Source: Porphyra umbilicalis
Lineage: Eukaryota; Rhodophyta; Bangiophyceae; Bangiales; Bangiaceae
Direction: 5' to 3'
Length of the DNA stretch: 64,000 nt
NCBI GenBank assembly: GCA_002049455.2
Contig: KV918896.1
Location: 62,001-126,000, forward strand
Under the pieces are notes generated by a model. The model saw nothing but the letters and a program-made list of their open reading frames with translations. It was not told the DNA's origin and searched no databases. The translations under genes were made by a program, and so were the position numbers. Within the stretch, counting starts at the first letter, position 1. Every line of letters starts with the position of its first letter. This document shows, in pieces, positions 32,660 to 43,806 of the stretch.

Positions 32660-35600
32660 AATGTGTCGCGTCTTTCCTTCTATCTCATGGCCGCTTCACA
32701 CTACTACAGTCAAAAAGGGCAACTGGGAGCGGTCCAGTGACTGCAGTCACGCACATGCTTGTCGATAGAGCAACAGGAGCCACAGGAAAAACGAGTAATG
32801 AGAGCAAAGCGGTCACACACAGGTCCGCCCAACATGAAACAAGCACGAGAGAAAAACCACCACACCCAGCAGCATGCACCACGCGCCCCAACCGTGCTCT
32901 CCCCTCCATGAGCAGGCACACCACAGGAAACATTCGCGGGCTGCTCCACGTCCATGCCTTCGCTGCGGGATCGCTCGGCCTGCACAGGTAGCGGCAACGG
33001 TCTCACGCGCCACAGGGAGCGGACCACGCAACAGCAGTCGACGGAGGCGCCGTCGCCGTGGGGGTGACTGGCCCGACCGTAGGACCAAAACAGGGCGTCG
33101 CCTCTGTCAGGCGCACAGCAGCTGACGAAAACAGCGGCAGAGTGGTGGCGAGGAGCCAGACGGCCAGGCGGACAGCGGCGGGAGAGAGGGAGGGGGGAGG
33201 TGGACGGCCAGCCATGCGGGCATGCCAGACTCCCAGCAGCCAGGAGGCTTGAGGGGGACCGAGGCAGTTGTTTGGTGTGGGGGGCCGGGAGGAGCGGGGC
33301 GGTCGTGGCGGGGTTAGGGTAGCCGGAAAGAGCGCCCAGAGACGTTGAGGGGCGCGTGTTTGGCTGGGTCGGTCAGGCCGCGAGGACAGAGCACCAAAAA
33401 CGCACGTGCATCCAATCCCGATTGGTCACAGTGCTCTGAACTACACTTTCCACTGAACAGCACTTCCGATCATGGCATTTCAATAAACAAGCACAACAGC
33501 AATATGAACCTTGCAAAAATTGGGACAGACCATCGCTGGAACCATGCTCAGAGGGACGCCAAGCCTCATAACCAACAAACAATCAAATCAGAGTGAGGAT
33601 ATCCTCCGTTGTACATCGGAATAAAAACGTACATTATTTATATCATTCACATACTCTGTCAATACAGCCATACAATGCATGTTTCACGAACAGGAAAAAG
33701 TCGTGCGCCATGGGGGCTCCGCGAAGACTTTCTGAGTCATCCATTGAGACGCCTGGGGGCGCAAGATCGAACGATTCCGGGACACATGAAGTGAGGACTT
33801 CGGTAACAATGAAGCGGTCTCAGATATACTTCGGCATTGATGGAGTACCGAATACCTCTGGAAGAGCCCATCTTTCCGAGGCGCTCAGATGCCATGCAGC
33901 GCGTTCTTTTGAGGAGATGCAAGCCACAGTACTTTCGAGATGTTGAATGTGAGTTCGTTCCTCTCTTACTGGCGAAATGCGAACGCACGAGCTGTTGCTT
34001 CTCATGGCCCTGCCGGGGCAGGCTCTTGCCGCGTGCCCCCGTTCTGTAGACTGCCGTTTTGGCGCCCAGTTTTCCCCTTCCTTGCTGCCGCCCACCGCAG
34101 TAGCCATTGCGCCCACCTGATGGCGCGCCCTGACTACCAACGGCGCCGGTAGCGCCCTGCTACTGCGGGCTGGCGGCCGTCACGGCTGTCGAACCCGTCG
34201 GCGCCACCGGCTGCGGAGTCGGTGGCGCTGCGGATTGCTCTGCCAGTGGCCTCAGTCATCACACTGCGCCTTTTCTCCCTTCTCGCTCCCCTCCGCAGCC
34301 TTTCCTTCTCGCTGGGTTAAGCTCACCTCGGCTTGGGCTTGTTTCCCTCGCCGCCGCCTGGGTCCCCACCCTGGCTGCCTGCCTTTTGATACCCCCCCAC
34401 GCTGCGTCTCACTGCCTCGCCGCCACATTCCCCTCCGTGGCTGTCGCAGACTCTGCGGGCAGCTCATTCATGTTCGTTATTATAGCTCAGTAGAACGTCA
34501 TCAGCCTACCCAGAGTACCCCGCAGAAGGCCCGCTAAGAAAACACATTGACGAGCCAAGCCGTTCATAGACGGCACAATCTCAGTCCTCGGCCCCTTCTG
34601 CAGGCAGAAGGTGGTGGCCGTCCCGCTGGGCGGGGAAACCAGCGTGCTGCCGCCAACCCGCCAGTTACGCCACACAATGACACGCGCCGCATGCAGCACC
34701 CGTGGACGATGCGAGTTCCACCATCAGCTGCAGTGTCCAGAACAGGTCTGGGATGCACCGAAGGAGACAGAACAGCACGGTCGTTGGGTCACAGCACTTG
34801 CAGTGGTTGACAGATTTTGTTGGGTGCGGGTTGCTCGTCAAGGCCCCTGCAGCGGTCCGAGCGGGGGGTGCGGATGACACATTGCTCGAGACATGAGAAC
34901 GCCATCTGTTTTCTGGCTCGTTTACAGGCCTATCGAGGACGCTGAGAATGGTGATCTGGGTCGCTAAGAGCACAGGCTACTGCTTCAACTCTTCTTGTAC
35001 CCGTATACATGAACACGATGAGTAATGGAAATGGAGCCTCCTGCTGGATGAGTACAGGAGCCAGAGCAGCCGAAGAAAGTCTAAGTATATGTATGCGAGT
35101 CGCCAAGGCACAAAACTATCCCGATACAAGCTGCCCCACGCTCCCACTACGTCTCCGCGGTCGCTGCAGTCAGCCGACAGACGAAAGTGCCACCGACGAG
35201 AATGGCGGTAACCAGCGGGCACAGCTGGTCGACGCTGTTGCCGTAGGCGGGTGCGCGTGGTGGGTGCCACAGCCACCCGCACGGGCGTGCCCGCAAGCCC
35301 CCCACTGCCCAACCCCCGCCCCCACGGCTTCAAAGAGGGCAGGTACCCTGCACTGGGAGCGACGCCGGCGCCCACCTGCCGGCACCGTCGCCTCCACCCT
35401 GCGGAGTAGCCTGGCGTGTCCCCGTCGCCAAAGCCGACGCTGTGACCGCGACAAGAACGATTGCCGCCGCCGCCGCCGCGGCGGCCGCAACAGCCGCCGC
35501 TACCACCACCACCATCACCTGTGCCCGGGCGTCTCCCGCCCCCCCCTCCCCCTTCGACGGGGCGCTGTGTGCATGCCTGCAGGGCCCTGCGCCCTGCTCG

Positions 35601-36154
35601 GCGACGGCGCCCGCCCACTCCGCCCACCGCCATCCATCTACGGCCGCAGGCGCCGCTCGCTCACGCCGCCCGCTGCCACCCAAATACGGCCTCCTGCGCC
35701 GCCCGCCGCCACTCAGCAGCGGAGCACGCGTCCAGCTTTGTACCGCGGCCACCTCCACGGTCACCAGAAGAGGTGGCGGGGGGGTGGCAGGCAGCGGGGG
35801 GACGGGGCAGCAGAGGGGGCGGGCGGCGGAGAGCGACGCCCGGTTGAGCGGGACGGTGGGGTCTGGCGCCGCTGGGGTGGCCCCAATCGGGTGCGGATCA
35901 CGGTCCTGACCTGGGCCAGTGCGTGAAATTAGGCGGGGTGATCGGATCGCCGTTTCTGAGCCATCTGGGCGGTGGGGGCGGATGCCCACAATGGGAAATG
36001 AGCACCTCTGGGCAACAGGTGCGCACTGGGCCATTTGCATCGTTCGGGCGCATCGACTCTGTCACAGCAGCTGCGGCCGAGCGCACCCGCCCCTTTTCCC
36101 AAAGCAATGTGTTTACGCTGAGCAAGGTGATAACAAAGGGTACAGGCACCCATT
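32660..36154. other. Intergenic part of segment 2; no gene recognised
   Basis: About 3.5 kb of mixed composition lies between the 3' ends of the two convergent genes. It includes triplet-rich sequence (GCC and CAC runs near 35460-35520) and a TTAGGGTAGCC word near 33316. Many frames are open but none carries motifs. Confidence 0.45.
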
Positions 36155-39100
36155 TTATTTATCTTCGTTGTCAATGTCCACGTGCATACGGCGGTACCAC
36201 TCAGGCCACTTGATAGTGGTCTCCTTGGTGATGTTGTCGCGGTACATATCCACGACGTTGGAGACGGCCTGCTGGTAGACAGTGACGATGATGAACGCGT
36301 CCTGCTTCATCTGAAGTACGTGGTGCTGTTGCCGTCGCGACAGCGCGTTGCGCTCCTCGGAGGAGGACGTGTTGGTCCCATCCATTGACACGAAAGAGTC
36401 GGGTGACATGGCCTTGCTGCAGAGGGTGTGGTTCTTCCGCCAATGGAACCGGTCGACACGCAAGGACACCTCCTTGGCGACGTGAGGGAGGCGCACGAGA
36501 GCCGTCTTGAGGGTAGCGCAAGCAAAGTCGTAGATGATGACGTCGGGGAGCGTCGAAAACCGCTGCACCACGAACTCAATAGGCATTCTCAGGCTCTCCG
36601 ACTTGTCAAGCACGACCACGCCTAGGAACTTGGGGTGCTTGCACGAGCAGAAGGCCCCCAGCGTTCCCCGCGTGTGCGCCTTTTGCTTGCCCATCTCGTG
36701 CTGGCAGTTGGGGAAGTCCGTCTGGGCGGTCGACGCGCCAACAAATCCAGGGATGCTGCGGAGCGGCGGCAGCCCCGGCGCCCAAACACCCGTCCTTAAA
36801 AAGTCCTCTGCCGCCCCGACCGGCAGCCCGTGCGCCGTCACGTACGCCTCGGCGGTCGCCTCGGGCAGCAGCCATGTGCTGGTGTTCTGCTGCGCGGTGA
36901 AGGGTTGGTCGGGGTGGGCCAGCACCATCGCCTCCTTGGTGACGACCTCCTCGTCGCTGCCGTCGTCGTGGCCAGAGCCGCCGCTGCACGACTGCATGGA
37001 TTCAGTGTCGGAGTCGGTGGGCGGCGCGTTCTCCACATATTCCATGTAGTCCCCGCGCGTTTCGACCAGGCAGAGCAGCAGCTCCCCAAAGACACGACGC
37101 AGCTCCTCGCTGCGGCACAGCGTGGGCGCCAAACACGCAACCGCACCCCACAGGATCCGTAGCTCACTCACATCCGCCCGCGCCACGACGTCGGACAGAG
37201 TTGCGACCGTGAAGTCCTCCGAGAGCACACAGTCAAAGACGGCGTTGACGGCGGACCAGTCGTCACCGAGCGCCCACACGGTGAAGGGGTCCACCACAAC
37301 GGCGCGGACAAAGTCGAGAACCTTGAGAGCCGACGCGGCGGTGCACGGCGAGCCAACGCGCAAAGGCAGCACGAGCTTTCGGACCCGCTCCGCGGCGGCA
37401 TCGCCCCCGGTGTCGGCCAACGCCGGCTCGGAAAACTGCTCAGCGAAAAACCGCAGCGGCGCTGCGTCGTCCCACTTCCTCGCCGGCGGCTCGTAGGCAG
37501 GGCCGACGCCAAAGTCGTCGTCACCCATCGCCTGCTCGTAGGTGGTGACGGCCCCGTTGTCGAAAAGCTCCCCGTCACTCGCCCAGCCGACGTTGGCTGG
37601 GGCGCCGCCTATGCTCGCAGCCACGGAGCTGTCGCCCGGCGCCTCATCTTGCCCGTCTAGATGGCCCGACTGGTCCAATTCGGCAGCGTCCTCGTCCTCG
37701 TCGCCCGCATCGTCTAGTGGCGAGCCGCCGCTGACATCGTTGGCGTCGTCCGAAAAGTCGGCCGCGGCGGCCTTGACGGCCTCAATCAATGGTCGAGGTA
37801 CTCGACGGATGAGATCCAGCGGCGCGCCCAAGATGTCCATCTCCAAGGCGCGGCCCGCCCGGCCGCACACGAAAAACGCGCGGAGAAACTCAATCAGCTC
37901 CAGCTGCACGCCACCGTCCTCCACAGGATCCCACCCGCGCTCGTTCTTGCTCTTCTTCTGAGTGAACGTGCTGCCGGCAAAGGTCCGCTCGGCGCCGTCG
38001 ATCACGACGTAGCCCGCCAGCACAATGAAGGCCATGACGTTGCCGCGCATCGCGGTGAGGGTGGTGATGGAGTTTTTCTTCTCGGTCGTGGCGGAATAGA
38101 AGACACCGCCGAGCGCCTTGGACAGCGCCTCGTCCTTGACCACCCGCACGTACACAGACGCCCGCGCGATGGCCGACACCGGGGTGGACGGCCGCAAGAA
38201 CGGGACCATGAACTTGAGCCGGTAGCCCAGCTGGAGCCCATCAAAGCAAATGATGGTGTAGCTGCCATCGAGGCGCACGCACTTGGTGCAGTGCGAGACG
38301 GCTGCTGGCAGCCCCGCGATCACCAGCGTGAGGTAGAGCACAATCGCCTTGCGAATAGTCGTGACGGAGCTCAACTTCTCCTCGGCGTCGGGGTAGATGT
38401 GGGCGGAGCTCATCTCCCAGTAGGCCTCCCGCAGGTATACCGAGTGCCGCAAGGAGCTCCCGTTGCGCGAGAGCCTCACGGCCGTCTCAAACAAGAAGAC
38501 CTCGGAGAAGGCCGTGGAGGAGGACGAGAAGACAACGCCGTGGTCCCGGCCGTCGGGGATCACGCGGTAGTTGCACACGGGGCACCTCCACGTGTACACC
38601 ACGCCCGAGGTCACACCCTCCCCGCACTCGACGAACACCTCCCGCGGCTTGGGCTCGGATTCGCGGGCGACGTTGCAGTACGGGCAAACGTCCGCAGCCA
38701 GAAAGACAAGGACGAAGACGTCGGGGTTTTCAAGCGCCAGCAGGATGAGTGCTCGCTCTACTTGAGCAGAGCGCGGCGGCACTAAATGCCAAGGGAGCAT
38801 CGACTGGGGCGTCTGCTTGCCGCGATCCGAGCCGCTCGCCGCCGCGCCACTCGCGCCGGCACCACCCCCGGATCCGTCTCCTTGGGGATCAGCCGCAGCG
38901 CCGCTACCAGCCGCAGCGCCGTGACCAGCCGCAGTGCCGCGACCAGCCGCAGCATGCACACGGCTGCCATCGTGGTCATCCAATTCTGCATCGGTGTCGG
39001 AAGCATCCGCTGCTGCTTCTTTTGCAGCTGCAGTGGCGGCAGCAGCGTGATGACAGCTGCCGTCCGCCGCGCGACACGAGAAGCAGATCCAGTTGGCCGT

Positions 39101-39916
39101 CCTGTTCTTGCGAACCACCGCGTACGGCCAGCTCCCCCCCGGCATCCGCACGAAGCACGTGGATGGCCCGTACAACACCGCGCGCCCAACTACCCGCGAA
39201 CGCTTCCGCAAAGAGGCCCTCAAAATGGTAAAAGGATCGGCCATGGTCACGCCAAGTGTCGACCGCACCTTGTCGAGGGCGGCCTCCATGGTCTCCTGCA
39301 TCGAACAGCCACCAACTCCAAGGCACGACTCGGCCTCGCTGCACGTGCAGACGACGCTCTGCCCCGTGAAAGAGGCCTCCACGGCCACGGCGAGATGGCG
39401 ACCTTAATCGTCCCGCGACCCGCCGGTCCCGTACTTGACTACCACACCAACGGCGCCGCTGCGCGACAAGTCCCAGGCGCGCGTGCTCAGCGCCTTGTCC
39501 GTGAACGTTCTCAGCTTCTGGCGCATCTCACATAGCGCCTGCACGTTGACGTTGCGGAGCTCGGTGGGGTCGAAGAGCTCCGTCAGGTTGAGGTAAGCAC
39601 TCGTGGACAGCAACACGACGAGCACCTGTAGCAGGAAGATCCGCACGTCCAATCCCGACCCCTTCATCCGCCCGGGGCCCCGTCGCGGGTAGCCACCGGG
39701 CCGGTCCACAAATGGCAGGTAGAGTTGCGGCACGGCGGCGGCAGGCACCGAGGGCTTGAAGGCCTGCATGAGGTCGTCCGCGTCAAAGAAGACCACGTCC
39801 CCGTCCGTGGAGCGCTGCCACCGCGCCAGGAGAGTGTCTTTGCTCACCATGACAGTCGCCGCCAGCTCCCTCTGCAGGTCCTCCACCGTCGTGTACAACA
39901 CATTCTTGGATTCCAT
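36155..39916 (-). pseudogene. SWIM-KDZ-type transposase with one in-frame TAA
   Basis: ATG 39916-39914 opens a frame that continues to TAA 36157-36155 (about 1,252 residues), with a single TAA at 39406-39404 (codon 171). The protein has an unassigned N-terminal region, then a SWIM zinc finger WICFSC...CHH (about residues 274-289), acidic low complexity, and a long central region. The C-terminal transposase signatures are C..EMG..KAHTRGTLGAFCSCKH, IIYDFACA (about 1127), VDRFHWRKNHTLCS (about 1155) and SSSEERNALSR (about 1187). The order YDxAC, DRxH-HxxC, E is the same as in the 18468-23252 protein, so the two are distant relatives. There is no Ulp1 domain here. AATAAA overlaps the stop codon on the minus strand. 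It could be active only if the TAA is suppressed or spliced out. Confidence 0.75.
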
Positions 39917-40739
39917 TGCCGACCGCCCTAGCTCGCAGCAGCGGAAGGGAGGCCAAACGGGCGCACCGCGGAAGAGTAGAGCGGCCGTCGCGGCTCAGTC
40001 AGAGCCAATAAGGCCGCGAGGGAGGGCGGCGGCCGCCCCACGCCGGCGGCGGGGAGGTCGATAACGGCGGGGCGGAAAAAGGGTGCGGCGCCCGACCCAC
40101 GCCGGCCGCCGTGCGGCCGCCGGTGGCGGTAGCGCCAGCCGACGCCGGACCCCCGCCGCCGGTGGAATGCCCGCCGCAGGTCGGCCGGCGGCGGCAGAGC
40201 GGTGGGAGGGGAGGCGAGTAGCGGCCGCGGGGACGTGCAGCCGCCGCCCGCAGGCGGGCGGCGGCCGGGGAGGGGGGCAGCCGGCGGCCGCCCGGTGCCG
40301 GTGGCGGCACGGCACGGCCGGGGCCCGTCAGGAGGGGACGGGGGTAGCCGCCGGAGGAGGAGGAAGGCAGCAGTGGGGGTCGACGTCCGAGGGCAGCTGC
40401 GTCGTGAGGAAGTGAGGAGCTGCAGTGGCGCGCTGCAGACGGCCTTGCCAGTGCCGGACGCCGCGGTGGGGGCGGCGACGCATCGTGGGGCGTGCAGCAG
40501 CGGAACCGGGTGCAGCCGCGGCCGCGATCGGCGCGCCGCATCCGCCGCCCCCCCCACAAATCCACACCTCGTGGCCCTGGCTGCCTGCCTGCAGGGGTGC
40601 GCCCAGGCCACCGCCACCGAAAGCAGATTCCAACACCGCTCGTTGGGCGATATCCCCACAAATGTTGCGGACGACGGCGCGCGAGCGGTCCGATCGGAAG
40701 CACTCTCGCGATAGGCCCTGAACAGAGCAGGGACGCAGA
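39917..40739. other. GC-rich upstream region of transposase 2
   Basis: A CpG-rich, low-complexity stretch (CCGGCGGCC-type words) lies between the transposase start and the right terminal repeat. It probably contains the promoter. No TATA-like element stands out. Frames are open by composition. Confidence 0.4.
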
Positions 40740-40830
40740 ATCCCTCATGCTCATTAGAGCACCTGAGAGGGGGGCGTACAGTACCTTGCGTGATGCGTCT
40801 GCAGGCTCTGAGAGCATGCGGGATTTTGAG
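40740..40830 (-). repeat. Right terminal region of segment 2
   Basis: Inverted relative to 28605-28705, it has ATCCCTCATGCTC (inner) and TGAGAGCATGCGGGATTTT (outer), 56 bp apart. Similarity fades beyond 40838. Confidence 0.65.
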
Positions 40831-40929
40831 TGTTTTACCGTGTACCGTCTGGCGGCGCTCACAGCCGTTTTCGGGACCCTGCTCGATCACCCCCCTGGGA
40901 GCCGCAGCCCGACCAGCCGCTCCGTCCAC

Positions 40930-42586
40930 CGTCGCTGCAGGCGGCAGCCCAACAGAACGCCGAACAGAATCGCTGTTGGGCAACAGCCGAACAGAAGGCC
41001 ATCTGCTGGCCCGTCTGTTCCGGAACAGACGCCGAACAGAACGCCATTCTGTTCGGCGCCGCTATTGGTCTGTCTCGTGATCCGGTTACTCCACTGCCAG
41101 GAACTGGATCGAGTAACGGCTCTCTTTATGATGGTTAGTGAGTTTTTGAATGCCTAAGTCTGTTTCAGTCTTCAAAGAATGTATGTCTGCCATCCTGTCA
41201 TGCACTGCCGTGCGAGGAAGTGCCGCATCGTCGCTACTTCATGTTCAATAGGACTCAGCCAGCCCTGTCCGAATGTGTAGCTCGTTGGAGAAGGGCTGGT
41301 GCAATGTGTCCACTGGCCTTCCAGCGTGCAGACAGCCTTCCACCTCGTCTCCTTAACCACCCACGTGCCATTGGCCGATGGCTTTCCAGCTGGGCAACCG
41401 CTACCTTGGTCCGACTGCCACGAACACCACTCGTTCGACGAACTGCCCAGCTCAACTGCCTCTACCCTGACGTCAACGCCCTCCGTCAACCTTTTCACTT
41501 TCTCTGTGGGTGCATGGCCTCTGGGCGCGCTTCTCACTCGCCTGTGGAGCGTTACATGACGTTCTCCTTGCGCGCGGTTCCCCTGCCCCCAAGCCCCCTC
41601 CCCCCCCCCCACGACTTGCTGCGGACTGTTTCTGTGGCACGACCTCGGCTCTGCAGCTCTAGTGGCTCTGTCGGTGACCATGATCTGCATGCACTTTCAC
41701 TCACGCGGTCGTTTTGGGAACAGGCGCATTCACCTCCTCTGTCTTGGGCGTGTGCTTCACCGATTTACTGGGTCACTCTACTTCTCGTGGGGCTTCTCTG
41801 TCTTTGCTCGCACCAGGAAGGATTGGTGGTGCGTTGAGGCTCGCGTTTGTAGAAGCGAGTAAAGGAGTAGCTCCGTTTCTTGTGGGCATGACGCAAGAGC
41901 CTAGCTCAGACCGTCAGACCAGGAATTGTGCAGTTCAGATGTGATGGAACAGCAGCTGCGGTCTGCCTAGGATGGCACACGACGCCCCTATTTCGGGGGC
42001 GTCAGGGGCGCGCGACGGAAAAGGCGCCTTACTAACGCCCCATTAGGCAGCCAAAACGCCCTCACGACGCCCCAAGTAGCACCCTCAGTATTAGCGATAT
42101 CAGTCAAGTGGCACTCATATTTTTCTTTCTTATGTCATGTTTGTGTCAAGACCGGGTGCATGTCCTCAACCAAGGTGCACAGCCGCCACCTGCTGAATCA
42201 TGTAGACCCCCCTGAAATCCATCTCTTCGCGACGCCTTGCTGACGCCCTTTTGAGTTCCGGCGTTCGGGGCGCACGACGCCCAAATGACGCCCTGGTGAC
42301 GCCCTTAACTACGCCCTTAACGACGCCCCGGGCGTTCTGACCATCCCTAGGTCTGCCCACGTTGGACTGCAACTTGTATTCGCAAGCCTTCTCTCCAAAT
42401 AGCCCTAATCTGGAGCTACTGATCCAGTCCTCGATCACATGTGCTGCCCTATCCTGCCATAAAATCCCGAGATCCAGCGCCTAGCACCGAACAGGTCGGC
42501 AACAGAATCGCATTTGTTCGGCGTCTGTTCGGCGACAGACGCCCGAACAGAATGGCGTTCTGTTGAGGCTGCCGCCTGCAGCGACG
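40930..42586. mobile_element. 1.66-kb element with 32-bp inverted repeats and subterminal hairpins
   Basis: Bases 40930-40961 and 42554-42586 are inverted repeats (CGTCGCTGCAGGCGGCAGCC then CAACAGAACGCC), differing by one inserted base. Just inside each end is a cluster of palindromes built from CCGAACAGAA / TTCTGTTCGG words (40962-41075 and 42485-42553). The interior has no credible ORF and carries a nested hAT-like MITE at 41968-42349. Superfamily unknown. Terminal repeats plus clustered subterminal palindromes suggest a non-autonomous transposon of a single family. Confidence 0.65.
41968..42349. mobile_element. hAT-like MITE, 382 bp, 8-bp target duplication
   Basis: Ends are TAGGATGGCACACGACGCCC and the inverted GGGCGTTCTGACCATCCCTA. 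It is flanked by perfect 8-bp direct repeats GGTCTGCC (41960-41967 and 42350-42357). It is a close relative of 48373-48755, sharing nearly the whole length including TGACGCCCTGGTGACGCCCT. No coding capacity. Confidence 0.9.
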
Positions 42587-42699
42587 ACCCTCGCCACACT
42601 CCCTCCCCCCCCGCCAGCCCAACCACCTCCGCTACGCCCGCCGCCCCCGCCGACCCCATCACCCCTGCCGCCACCCCCACCGCTACTGGCTCCTCGGCC
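42587..42699. other. GC-rich target of the Ty3-type insertion, left part
   Basis: Ala/Pro-codon-rich sequence, open in several frames. The same frame continues on the other side of the retrotransposon (52136 onward), so the two parts were contiguous before insertion. Confidence 0.5.
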
Positions 42700-42704
42700 A
42701 TCGC

Positions 42705-43663
42705 TGTGGCGGTCGGGGGTCTTACAGTTGGAAGGGGCGTGGCCCCTCAGCTGTGGACAGCACACCCCGGGGGGCCGTCCCAAAATATTCCGATCCGGGC
42801 CAGCAAAGGAATGATCTTTCAGATCTCGGGGAGATCGGATTCGGTCGGGGGCGGGGCTTTTCCCCAGTGGTTTTCTCAACCCCCCTACTACTTGTTTGAA
42901 CTTTTTGCTTTGGAGGGATTTATCTGTTTGGCGCATTTCGGGTGGCTACCATGGCCACCGTCGTTCGAGTTGGAGAGGGGTTTATTGACAGCGGGGACGC
43001 CGTCCCCGTCGCCGTTTGATAAAACCAACTGTGCTTTGGTCTACGATTCCCCCCTGCGCAGCGGGCACAGAACCGTCGTCAAAAGCACGTCTGTTTTTGC
43101 CTGTTTTGAGCCTCTTGGAGGTGCGTGTCCCTGTTTGAAGAAACAGAATTCCTGTGAAAAAAACAGATCGACCCCCCTTGAAAGACTCTCAGAGGCCATC
43201 CCATGCAAGGTCCTTGCATATTTGTGTTTGCGAGAACAGGAATCGTTCCTCACACCACACATTGCGCCTGCTAGCAGGGCCATAGATGCTCCTCCGCCTC
43301 TCTCTCTTTCTGGAAGGGTGAAGTGTTTACGTCTTATGCTGTGTCTCTCTATTTACGAGTGAAGATGCATCTATCCCGGCGAACAGATGACCTTGGCGCC
43401 TTTTCTGAAAAAAACCAGCCTTGACAGAGCCCCAGGGCGGTTTGCAGACAATCTGTTCGCCTCAAAACACGCAAAAGCAGACGTGCTCTTGACGACGATT
43501 TTGGGCCCGCTGCGCTGGGCTTTGCCGTGATCCTCTCCTCTCGTCGGGGGAAGGCTGGGCTGTTGGTCGATTTCCGGGGTAGTTTCCTTCGATGGACCGA
43601 GCTGATCAAGAGGTCACTTCTGAAAGACGACAAACCAATGTGGTGGTGCCTAGAACCGCCACA
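42705..43663 (+). repeat. 5' LTR, 499 bp plus nested 460-bp insertion
   Basis: Matches the 3' LTR (51639-52135) over its whole length with scattered substitutions. It is split at 43055/43516 by an inverted-repeat element. It begins TG and ends CA (43662-43663). I could not recognise a tRNA primer-binding site with confidence just downstream. Confidence 0.9.
43056..43515. mobile_element. 460-bp element with about 45-bp inverted repeats in the 5' LTR
   Basis: The ends GCGCAGCGGGCACAGAACCG and the inverse of GGGCCCGCTGCGC continue as inverted repeats for about 45 bp (GTCGTCAA.AGCACGTCTG). The 3' LTR lacks the segment, which proves insertion and fixes its limits to within one or two bases. Any target duplication is at most one or two bases, so the superfamily is uncertain. 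No ORF. Confidence 0.85.
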
Positions 43664-43806
43664 ATTTCTGTCGGAGCAGCAGGGGAGAGCGGCCGCTGCC
43701 ATGCCCGTACCGGGTCGCCGGTTCCCCGATCGTCTGTTGGTTGGTGGATATAAGGCGACGTGGATCTCCGCGTCGGTCTGTCGTCGATTATCGTTCGGCC
43801 CCTACG

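Larger units (their letters stand above)
28605..40830. mobile_element. Candidate 12.2-kb KDZ-type DNA transposon 2
   Basis: Imperfect inverted terminal regions of about 90-100 bp flank the segment. The outer block GAAAATCCCGCATGCTCTCA (28605-28624) matches the reverse complement of 40809-40830. An inner block GAGCATGAGGGAT (28693-28705) matches the reverse complement of 40740-40752. Inside are a SWIM-KDZ transposase gene on minus (36155-39916) and, on plus, a gene ending in a Ulp1 protease domain (29456-32659). The layout parallels segment 1 but lacks a helicase, and Ulp1 is a separate gene. Both genes carry in-frame stops, so the element may be inactive. No target duplication was identified. 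Confidence 0.5.

Noticed and set aside
35009-36040. Overlapping 236-305-codon frames on both strands
   Set aside because: They arise from GCC and CAC triplet runs. Neither has motifs or a supported start.
36155-36165. Reading AATAAA at the transposase stop as proof of the gene end
   Set aside because: It overlaps the stop codon and may be coincidental. It was noted but not used to set the end.
40944-41075. CRISPR-like array from repeated CCGAACAGAA words
   Set aside because: The words are inverted palindromes of irregular spacing at transposon ends in a eukaryotic context, not direct repeats with spacers.
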